Below the pieces are notes generated by a model. It saw nothing but the letters and a program-made list of their open reading frames with translations, did not search any database and was not told the origin of the DNA. Shown one piece after another: positions 1-5,237 of a stretch of DNA of 5,237 nucleotides. Origin of the DNA: Flammeovirgaceae bacterium (lineage in GTDB: Bacteria > Bacteroidota > Bacteroidia > Cytophagales > Cyclobacteriaceae); NCBI GenBank assembly GCA_947457025.1, contig CANGUI010000171.1:1-5237 (forward strand), in the 5' to 3' direction. Within the stretch, counting starts at the first letter, position 1. Each line of letters starts with the position of its first letter. Both the position numbers and the translations under genes were made by a program.

Positions 1-1
1 G

Positions 2-325
2 AAGAATTATGTCCTCAACATTGCGCGCGCAAATCAAATCGCAAAGACGGAGGTGGAGCCCCTTTTCGACTCGGCGCACGATCTCGCTATTCCGGATAAC
101 CTGAGCAGCGATCAGAAGTTTGAGTTCATGTACAGCCTTGTTCAATTGATGAAGATCGATGAGCGGATGTACAAAGAGGAGATGCAGTTCTGTTCCCGGG
201 TGGCCACCCGACTGGGCTACCAGCCCCAGGCGTTGTTTGAGTTGCTCCTGCATGTGCGTACGGACACCAACGATCTTGATTCGAAGCAAGAACTGCGGAG
301 GTCACTAGAGAAATACCTTAACTAG
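2..325 (+). CDS. TerB-like helical protein, C-terminal part (5' truncated)
   Basis: The frame is open from the first complete codon at the window edge to a TAG stop, giving 107 residues with no good internal start. The GTG at 53 lies directly against GGAG without proper spacing, so the true start is probably outside the window. The visible part is all helical and charged. Residues 46-74, from LVQLMKIDERMY to RLGYQ, have the layout of the second acidic helix pair of TerB-type (tellurite-resistance-like) domains, in which an Asp-rich loop follows a hydrophobic helix and leads into a helix starting with Glu. Stand-alone proteins of this type are common in Bacteroidota and mostly of unknown function; a tellurite role should not be assumed. 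No signal peptide or membrane segment is visible in this part. The gene is separated from the next by 233 bp and is probably not in the same operon. The coding call is firm, the family call moderate. Confidence 0.7.
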   Translation, partial: KNYVLNIARANQIAKTEVEPLFDSAHDLAIPDNLSSDQKFEFMYSLVQLMKIDERMYKEEMQFCSRVATRLGYQPQALFELLLHVRTDTNDLDSKQELRRSLEKYLN

Positions 326-344
326 AACTCGCCCTGATCCTTCG

Positions 345-382
345 ATTTGAGCGAAATTCACACCATTTGAGTACTATTTGAG
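345..382 (+). repeat. Three direct copies of ATTTGAG
   Basis: The heptamer ATTTGAG occurs at 345-351, 365-371 and 376-382. The start-to-start distances are 20 and 11 bp, close to two turns and one turn of the helix, so the copies would lie roughly on one face of the DNA. That is the layout expected of a direct-repeat operator for an OmpR-type regulator, and such a regulator is encoded 1.4 kb downstream. The copies are short and also overlap the best weak promoter match, so chance or promoter function remain possible. Confidence 0.3.
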
Positions 383-474
383 GTGGAGCAATTGTGCCGG
401 TATGAAGGCATTTCGGGCGAAGCATCCAAAGACACGAACAAACGCCGGTGTACAGGTTATCCTCGGCTGTTGGT

Positions 475-487
475 TTGATCAAATCAA
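475..487. promoter_or_regulatory. Inverted repeat TTGAT-CAA-ATCAA
   Basis: Two perfect 5-bp arms face each other across a 3-bp spacer, 71 bp before the start codon at 559. The arms match the half-sites known for FNR/CRP-family regulators, but that family normally uses a 4-bp spacer, so this is not a canonical site. The same bases also contain a perfect 10-bp palindrome, TTTGATCAAA (474-483). It could be an operator; the binding protein cannot be named. Confidence 0.25.
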
Positions 488-558
488 TACCTGAAGAAAA
501 TTTAATTTCAAGTAAAGTCAGTTTTTAGATCGCCGCCGTTTTTTCGTTCCAAAAAAAT

Positions 559-1761
559 ATGTTTCGAAAAATACTGGCAGGCGTACTATTATCCCTTGGG
601 GGGCTAATCGTATATTCTCAATCAAAGACACAAATCGTCAGCGTTTCGGGCACCATCAAGGCATTTCATCCAGGGCCTTGGTTCGCATATGCAAAAATCA
701 CCTTTGAAAAAGAACTTGGTCAGTTGGGCGTTGATTATGCATTTTTTCCTGAAGATCGGGGTGAACAGGTCCTTACCCTGTTCAACGTGGGCGACGTGGT
801 AGATCTAACCATGGAAATTCCTTCGAACTTCCGGGACCTGGTGAGCAGCCCCGAGGCAAAAGCGCTGATGCTGTCAGATTTGCTGATGAAACCGGCAATC
901 TCATCAATGGTATGTGGAGCCAGAATGCTGCGTTTCGAGTGGATAACGTTTGAGAAAAAGCCTCATTCACGGTACGCGGTGCACCTGAACAAATACCTCG
1001 ACTCGACATTTCGGATCGATGGCAGATCGTATTACCGGTTTTCGGATGGGCTAACGGTGATCAGTCGGTTTAACGTAGATCGAGAGTTTAAAAATCTCGC
1101 GCTTGGAGTCCCGGTTTCTTTTGCCGGCCTGGAGATTCTAAAAGTACCCGGTGCCGTGTACCCGAGGCAAGATGTTGGTGGATTTGTTTTTTTTAACCGG
1201 TTGGTCGTTGCCACTGGCCATTTGGTTTCGATGCTACATAAGCAAAATAGCGTTTGTATCGGGCTGAAAATTCAAACGAATGATGAAGGAGTGGAGCTAT
1301 TTTTCCCGAGCGATCGCGCCCGAGAGATTCGGGATTTTTTGCTTGTCGGTAAACGGGCTGATTTTTATTATCACGATTTTGGTGTGACCTCCCGTTTTGA
1401 TCGACCTCCTCTGCATGCAATTGTTCGGGGCAGGGACACCTTGAAAATCGAAGATTTTTTCCATGGTGGCCCTGACGTTGATCATAACTTTACGCCATTT
1501 GAGGGGGGCGGTAAGATAACGGGATTAAATCTGAACGATAAGGGCAGACTGATCGGGTTGGTCATGAACAATCAGGTTTATGTCGATATTGATAACACGG
1601 CCGAACTTTTGGTGGGAAAGCTGCTGCGGCGGGGACTACAAATTCGGGTTAGGGGTGATGAGCGGGTCAAAAAAGATGGCGAAATTTATCGCGATCCGTT
1701 TCGGATCGTTTCCCCTAAAGCTTTTGAGATTGAGGGTAAAACTTTTTTAGTTAGAAATTAA
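559..1761 (+). CDS. Exported protein of unknown function with internal OB-like repeats
   Basis: The 400-residue product was not recognised by name. Residues 1-22 look like a Sec signal peptide: basic MFRK, a hydrophobic core from Ile5 to Tyr19 and a possible cleavage after Ser22, although an uncleaved anchor is possible. The rest is rich in beta-prone segments. Residues 62-78 and 248-264 match at FFPxDR, followed after ten residues by VG, with identical spacing. A weaker copy at about 316-366 (from GGGKITGL to IRVRG) has the form of small OB-like domains seen in other bacterial proteins (GxI, a turn, a beta strand, a helix, then GxxxxVxG). F-x-I-[DE]-G-[KR]-[ST] occurs at 151-157 and 389-395. 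The start ATG is the first in frame and is preceded by A7, fitting Bacteroidota initiation without Shine-Dalgarno pairing. The response regulator begins 7 bp after the stop, so co-transcription is likely. By eye the gene seems richer in A+T than lepA. A role as a sensor partner or regulated target of the two-component pair is inference. Confidence 0.85.
   Translation: MFRKILAGVLLSLGGLIVYSQSKTQIVSVSGTIKAFHPGPWFAYAKITFEKELGQLGVDYAFFPEDRGEQVLTLFNVGDVVDLTMEIPSNFRDLVSSPEAKALMLSDLLMKPAISSMVCGARMLRFEWITFEKKPHSRYAVHLNKYLDSTFRIDGRSYYRFSDGLTVISRFNVDREFKNLALGVPVSFAGLEILKVPGAVYPRQDVGGFVFFNRLVVATGHLVSMLHKQNSVCIGLKIQTNDEGVELFFPSDRAREIRDFLLVGKRADFYYHDFGVTSRFDRPPLHAIVRGRDTLKIEDFFHGGPDVDHNFTPFEGGGKITGLNLNDKGRLIGLVMNNQVYVDIDNTAELLVGKLLRRGLQIRVRGDERVKKDGEIYRDPFRIVSPKAFEIEGKTFLVRN
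1692..1708 (+). repeat. Perfect 7-bp hairpin inside the 3' end of the exported-protein gene
   Basis: CGATCCG and CGGATCG pair exactly around a TTT loop, with a possible extra G-U pair outside (1691/1709). The hairpin lies about 50 bp before the stop codon and 61 bp before the response-regulator start. The bases after it are TTTCCCC, not a run of T, so it is not a normal intrinsic terminator. It could slow transcription or protect the 5' part of the message, or it may be only a consequence of the codons. Confidence 0.35.
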
Positions 1762-1768
1762 CGCCCGC

Positions 1769-2443
1769 ATGGCACGTATCCTGATTGTCGAAGACGAACC
1801 GAAATTGCGCCAACATGTGGCGCAGGCGCTCGTGGCAGAAGGTTTTGTCGTTTCGGTACACGAAAGCGGCGCCTCCGCACTGGAGACCTTGGCCGAACAT
1901 TCCTTTGATCTGGTATTGCTGGATCTGATGTTGCCCGGGCAAAACGGGTGGCAGGTGCTCGATAACATGAAAACATTCGGGCTTGATTCATCCGTGCTGG
2001 TGATGAGTGCAATTAGTGATACCGCCCACGTGATCGAGGCTCTTAACCGGGGGGCGGTTGACTATCTGCGTAAACCCTTCGAAATTGGCGAATTGGTAGC
2101 GCGGGTTCGGGCCGCGCTGCGGAAAAATAGTCCGCAGCAGGCGCTGCACTATCTTGTAGGCGACCTTGAAATCGACCTGATGCAACGTAAGGTGGTATTC
2201 CAGGGAACCGAAGTAATCCTCACGAAACGGGAATTCATGATTTTGGAGTTACTTGTCGCCAACTGCAACCGGATTGTATCAAAAGCGCTCATAGCGGAGA
2301 AGGTCTGGGAAGTAAATTTTGACATGGGCAGCAATGTCATCGAAGTTCACATGTCGCAATTGCGCAAGAAACTCAACAATCAGGTCATTACCACCCGGGT
2401 GGGCATGGGGTACTGTATCGAGGGTAAACTGGTTACCCGCTGA
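1769..2443 (+). CDS. OmpR/PhoB-family response regulator
   Basis: The protein is a two-component transcription factor of 224 residues, the usual size for the family. The receiver domain spans about 1-118: the acidic pocket is Glu8-Asp9, the phospho-acceptor is Asp52 in LLDLMLPG, the switch positions are Ser80 and Tyr99, and Lys102 sits in RKPF. A winged-helix DNA-binding domain follows at about 125-224, with the LTKREF helix start at 151, a recognition helix around NVIEVHMSQLRKKL (189-202) and the wing TTRVGMGYCIE (208-218). The stretch VWEVNFDMGSNVIEV resembles the CusR-type metal regulators, but that alone does not identify the signal. The gene starts 7 bp after the exported-protein gene and ends 2 bp before the kinase gene, so the kinase is its obvious partner. 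All catalytic residues are present and the domain order is complete. Its targets are unknown; its own upstream region is a reasonable guess, as autoregulation is common in the family. Confidence 0.97.
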   Translation: MARILIVEDEPKLRQHVAQALVAEGFVVSVHESGASALETLAEHSFDLVLLDLMLPGQNGWQVLDNMKTFGLDSSVLVMSAISDTAHVIEALNRGAVDYLRKPFEIGELVARVRAALRKNSPQQALHYLVGDLEIDLMQRKVVFQGTEVILTKREFMILELLVANCNRIVSKALIAEKVWEVNFDMGSNVIEVHMSQLRKKLNNQVITTRVGMGYCIEGKLVTR

Positions 2444-2445
2444 TC

Positions 2446-3732
2446 ATGAGCATCCGCCTCAAAACGGCAAGTGTATTCTTCTTTGTCTTTGTGGCAATTC
2501 TGTTGCCCGTTAACGTAATTGTTTTCAACCGGTTGCAACTCACCCTGGAGCAAGCCAGTCAGCGAGAAATGCATGTTGAAGCTCAAAAGTTATTGGGCCA
2601 ATTTAAGACTGATCCGGTTGTCATTCCTGCACCGGCGCCAGGGTATGCCTTTCGGCTGTCTGAAGTGTTGGGGGAACTGGAGGTTGACCTGCACGCCACG
2701 ACAAACTTCCCCGAATGGGCCGCATTACCCGTTCCGGAAACGTATTCCCGCCAGGACTCGCTGGAGATTTTCCGGCTGAAACTCCGCGACGAACGTGGCG
2801 CATTCAATTTCATTCTTGTTCGATCAGCCAATCGGCTGCGCGATGAATTGGCAACACTCAAGAATTACCTCTTTCTTTCGCTGGCCTTATCGGTATTGCT
2901 TTCCGGATCAGTGATTTACCTGATCACCGGCTACCTGCTGAAGCCGGTGGCAGATATCGCGCGGGTTGCCATAGACATTGATCTGTCGAAAAGTAACAAA
3001 CGCGTTCAGGTTCCGTCTGCCCATGACGAAACCAGGCAACTGGCTGAGGCCATCAACTCCATGCTTTCCCGGATTGAGCAGGACGCGAAAAACCAAACTT
3101 ATTTTTTTGCTGCTGCTGCGCATGAATTGAAGACTCCGCTCGCGGTAATGAAGGCGGAGCTAACGGTTCATCCACTCAACCACGAGAGTCTGAGGCACGA
3201 ATTGCAACGCCTCGAAAATACGGTGGAAGATTTTACCATTCTGGCACTCCTCAAATCGGAGAAGTTGCAGTTGCGGCCCGAGGCCTTGCCTTTTGATGAA
3301 TTGATCTACGCCGCTTTGAGAAAGGTACGATTTGCCAGTGAGTCTAAAAACACGTTAATCCAGGTGAGGATTCCGGAGGTGGATTTGCCCCGGATACTGG
3401 CGGATGCTATCAAGATGGAGGCGGTACTGATTAATCTCATGGAGAACGCCATCCGGCATTCGGTGGGCGGAGCCGCAGTAAACATTGCCGTTGCCTTGAC
3501 GCCGGAGGGCCTGGTCTGTGTCATTTCAAATCCGGTGGGCATGGAAATTACCAACCCAAACACCTTTCGCAGGGAATTCACCAAATCCGATGCATTTGCA
3601 CCCGGCATGGGTATGGGGCTCTGGATTTGCGATCGGATTCTTGCCCTGCATGGGTTTGCGTTTGACCTCGCCTGCGCGTCGGGTCACTTCACGGCTACCA
3701 TCAGCATACCCGCGAACGATTTACGCAGTTGA
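2446..3732 (+). CDS. Membrane sensor histidine kinase, partner of the upstream response regulator
   Basis: This 428-residue inner-membrane kinase should autophosphorylate on His226 and pass the phosphate to Asp52 of the neighbouring regulator. In order: membrane segment at about 8-29, extracytoplasmic segment 30-140, second membrane segment at about 141-165, HAMP linker at about 162-215, dimerisation/phospho-acceptor domain with H-box AAHELKTPL (224-232), and an ATP-binding domain. The N-box is NLMENAIRH (330-338), an F-box-like FRREF lies at 374-378, and the G2 box is GMGMGLWI (387-394). The G1 box is degenerate: SNPVG (361-365) replaces DxGxG. A similar Asn-Pro variant is known in CusS-type kinases, so activity is probably retained. 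The sensor segment has a Pro-rich stretch ([10 protein letters not shown], 57-66), no Cys and only one His (His83), so no obvious metal site. The gene begins 2 bp after the regulator stop, implying coupled expression. The ligand is unknown. Confidence 0.95.
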   Translation: MSIRLKTASVFFFVFVAILLPVNVIVFNRLQLTLEQASQREMHVEAQKLLGQFKTDPVVIPAPAPGYAFRLSEVLGELEVDLHATTNFPEWAALPVPETYSRQDSLEIFRLKLRDERGAFNFILVRSANRLRDELATLKNYLFLSLALSVLLSGSVIYLITGYLLKPVADIARVAIDIDLSKSNKRVQVPSAHDETRQLAEAINSMLSRIEQDAKNQTYFFAAAAHELKTPLAVMKAELTVHPLNHESLRHELQRLENTVEDFTILALLKSEKLQLRPEALPFDELIYAALRKVRFASESKNTLIQVRIPEVDLPRILADAIKMEAVLINLMENAIRHSVGGAAVNIAVALTPEGLVCVISNPVGMEITNPNTFRREFTKSDAFAPGMGMGLWICDRILALHGFAFDLACASGHFTATISIPANDLRS

Positions 3733-3783
3733 TGGGCCCGTTGGGCAGGCGGAAATGATCGCCTCCGCTGGCGAAAAAATCCC

Positions 3784-3791
3784 TACTTTTG
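3784..3791 (+). promoter_or_regulatory. Bacteroidota-type -7 promoter element for lepA
   Basis: TACTTTTG fits the Bacteroidota sigma-A consensus TAnnTTTG exactly and is followed by CACCGCC and an A-rich stretch, as is common at such promoters. Transcription would start a few bases downstream, leaving a leader of about 20-30 nt before the lepA ATG. No clear TTTG or TTG element sits at the expected upstream distance. It gives lepA its own promoter although it follows the kinase gene by less than 100 bp, and it argues against starts upstream of it. Confidence 0.65.
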
Positions 3792-3826
3792 CACCGCCAA
3801 AACAGGCTAACGCGTACATGAAGGGC

Positions 3827-5237
3827 ATGGAGAACATTCGGAATTTTTGCATCATCGCACACATCGACCACGGCAAAAGCACCCTGGCCGACCGGCTGCT
3901 GGAGTTCACCGGAACGCTATCCCAGCGCCAGATGCAGGCTCAGGTGCTCGATAATATGGACCTGGAGCGCGAAAAGGGCATCACGATCAAGGCCCATGCC
4001 ATCCAAATGAATTATAAGGTGGACGGTCGGGTGTATGTACTGAACCTGATCGACACCCCCGGCCACGTGGACTTCTCGTATGAAGTGAGCCGCTCCATCG
4101 CGGCTTGCGAGGGCGCCCTGCTGATTGTTGATGCCAGCCAGGGTATTGAAGCGCAGACCATTTCTAACCTGTACCTGGCCCTCGAGCATAACCTGGAAAT
4201 CATTCCCGTGCTGAACAAAATCGACCTGCCACATGCCATGCCCGAAGAGGTGACCGATGAAGTGGTTGACCTGACTGGCTGCAAGCGCGAAGACGTCATC
4301 CGCGCCAGCGCCAAAGAAGGTATAGGCATTGAAGACATTCTTAAAGCGGTTGTACACCGCATTCCCCCACCCAAGGGCGACCCCGCTGCTCCGCTGCAGG
4401 CGATGATCTTTGATTCCGTTTTCAACTCGTTCCGTGGTATCGAGGTGTATTTCCGCGTATTTAACGGTTCCATAAAAAAAGGCGAGAAAGTAAAATTCGT
4501 CAGCACAGGCCAGCAATATGAAGCCGATGAAATCGGTGTGCTGAAACTGGAAAAGCAGCCCAAAGAAGAAATCAGCGCGGGCAATGTGGGGTATCTCATC
4601 TCCGGCATAAAAGTGGCCAGCGAAGTGAAAGTGGGCGATACCATTACCCATCCTGACCGGCCGGGAGAAGCCATTCACGGCTTTGAGAATGTCAAACCGA
4701 TGGTCTTTGCCGGCATCTACCCGGTAGAAACCAGCGAGTTCGAAGAACTGCGCGCTTCCATGGAAAAACTGCAGCTAAACGATGCCTCCCTCGTGTGGGA
4801 GCCGGAAACCTCCGCGGCCCTCGGCTTCGGGTTCCGCTGCGGCTTCCTTGGCATGCTACACATGGAAATCATCCAGGAACGGCTTGAGCGGGAGTTCAAC
4901 ATGACGGTGATCACCACGGTGCCTTCGGTGCAGTTTACGGCTTTCTTGACGAATGGCGAGGTGTTGAACATCCAGGCACCGTCCGACATGCCCGATCCTA
5001 CCAAAACCGAACGCATTGAAGAGCCGTTTATCCGTGCGCAGATCATCTCGAAATCCGAGTACATCGGTGCGATCATTAAACTCTGCATGGATAAGCGCGG
5101 TATTATCATCAATCAGCATTACCTCACCACCGACCGCGTTGAGCTAACCTTTGAGATGCCGCTTGCTGAGATCGTTTTTGACTTCTTCGATAAACTGAAA
5201 GCCATCTCACGGGGCTATGCTTCCCTTGATTACCACC
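3827..5237 (+). CDS. lepA: Elongation factor 4 (LepA), 3' truncated by the window end
   Basis: LepA is a translational GTPase that binds the ribosome and acts during initiation or stalled elongation. 470 codons are present of about 600 usual for the family; the frame runs off the window with no stop. GTPase motifs are intact: P-loop AHIDHGKST (11-19), switch I GITI (51-54), DTPGH (76-80), NKID (130-133) and SAK (161-163). The beta-barrel domain II begins near [16 protein letters not shown] (189-204), the LepA-typical [14 protein letters not shown] lies at 335-348, and an EF-G-like domain V starts around EEPFIRAQI (398). The LepA-specific C-terminal domain would be beyond the window. Two ATGs nine bases apart are possible (3818 and 3827); 3827 gives [10 protein letters not shown], matching the usual Bacteroidota N-terminus, while 3818 adds three residues. 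Both follow the -7 element at 3784. It is a housekeeping gene with no visible functional link to the preceding operon. Confidence 0.98.
   Translation, partial: MENIRNFCIIAHIDHGKSTLADRLLEFTGTLSQRQMQAQVLDNMDLEREKGITIKAHAIQMNYKVDGRVYVLNLIDTPGHVDFSYEVSRSIAACEGALLIVDASQGIEAQTISNLYLALEHNLEIIPVLNKIDLPHAMPEEVTDEVVDLTGCKREDVIRASAKEGIGIEDILKAVVHRIPPPKGDPAAPLQAMIFDSVFNSFRGIEVYFRVFNGSIKKGEKVKFVSTGQQYEADEIGVLKLEKQPKEEISAGNVGYLISGIKVASEVKVGDTITHPDRPGEAIHGFENVKPMVFAGIYPVETSEFEELRASMEKLQLNDASLVWEPETSAALGFGFRCGFLGMLHMEIIQERLEREFNMTVITTVPSVQFTAFLTNGEVLNIQAPSDMPDPTKTERIEEPFIRAQIISKSEYIGAIIKLCMDKRGIIINQHYLTTDRVELTFEMPLAEIVFDFFDKLKAISRGYASLDYH

Larger units (their letters stand above)
326..558 (+). promoter_or_regulatory. 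Non-coding spacer, likely control region of the exported protein/two-component operon
   Basis: No open frame of note lies here on either strand. The stretch ends directly at the ATG of the 400-residue protein, so it should hold the promoter of the three-gene unit. I found no perfect Bacteroidota -7 element (TAnnTTTG) on either strand. The closest is TACTATTTG at 372-380, which has three rather than two bases between TA and TTTG and has a TTTG at 346-349 that could act as an upstream element. No strong terminator for the upstream gene is visible; TTCG (341-344) and CGAA (352-355) could form only a 4-bp stem. The promoter assignment is inference. Confidence 0.4.

Noticed and set aside
53..325. 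GTG at 53 as the real start of the first gene
   Set aside because: The frame stays open to the window edge, the upstream residues look like a continuation of the helical protein, and GGAG directly against GTG is not a usable ribosome site.
2319..2513. Plus-strand frame of 64 codons spanning the regulator/kinase junction
   Set aside because: It is an out-of-frame shadow of the regulator and kinase, both of which are continuous and complete in their own frames.
3306..3608. Minus-strand frame of 100 codons
   Set aside because: Antisense to the ATP-binding domain of the kinase, with no start context or domain of its own.
559..3732. Defence or toxin-antitoxin system
   Set aside because: None of the three genes carries a nuclease, NTPase, pore-forming or toxin motif; the visible parts are a standard two-component pair and an exported beta-rich protein.
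3735..3768. Possible terminator after the kinase gene
   Set aside because: Only short stems are available (GCCC-GTT-GGGC at 3736-3746, and GCGGA/TCCGC at 3749-3768 with a 10-base loop), and no T run follows.
3755..3826. N-terminal extension of LepA from the ATG at 3755
   Set aside because: The added residues are not LepA-like, and the Bacteroidota -7 element at 3784 lies downstream of this ATG, so the main transcript would not contain it.
3917..4678. Long minus-strand open frame of 253 codons
   Set aside because: It lies wholly antisense to lepA, whose GTPase motifs are unmistakable. Its sequence shows no domain and is a by-product of the codon use of lepA.
4717..5119. Overlapping minus-strand frames of 131 and 87 codons
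   Set aside because: Both are antisense to the conserved 3' part of lepA and show no recognisable protein features.

Overview
The window reads as ordinary chromosomal DNA from a member of the Bacteroidota, probably Cytophagales or a relative. Three things point there. The elongation factor 4 (LepA) sequence has a Bacteroidota-type N-terminus. A -7 promoter element of the Bacteroidota form TAnnTTTG lies just upstream of lepA. The starts lack Shine-Dalgarno sequences, and one has an A-rich leader. The lineage is inferred from these motifs, not from a database search. Every supported gene is on the + strand.

Layout: (1) 2-325 is the 3' end of a helical protein resembling the TerB family, cut by the window edge. 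(2) 326-558 is non-coding and is the likely control region of the next operon. It holds three ATTTGAG words, a dyad TTGAT-CAA-ATCAA and a T6/A7 inverted pair abutting the start codon. (3) 559-3732 is a tight three-gene unit: an exported 400-residue protein of unknown function with internal repeats, then 7 bp later an OmpR/PhoB-type response regulator, then 2 bp later a membrane sensor histidine kinase. (4) 3733-3826 is a short spacer with a good Bacteroidota -7 element. (5) 3827 to the window end is lepA, cut at its 3' end after 470 codons.

The kinase should sense something in or near the membrane or periplasm through a roughly 110-residue extracytoplasmic segment and phosphorylate Asp52 of the regulator. 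Parts of both proteins resemble the CusR/CusS metal-response type, but no metal ligand cluster is visible, so the signal is unknown. The tight spacing suggests that the exported protein is made with the two-component pair and may be a sensor accessory or a target of it. That protein is the least explained part of the window: two stretches match at FFPxDR-(10 residues)-VG with identical spacing, a weaker third copy lies near the C-terminus, and a second motif F-x-I-[DE]-G-[KR]-[ST] occurs twice. lepA is a conserved housekeeping gene with its own promoter and looks functionally unrelated.

I saw no RNA genes, insertion sequences, CRISPR arrays or phage genes. I do not see proof of a new system; the exported repeat protein with its two-component pair is the best candidate.
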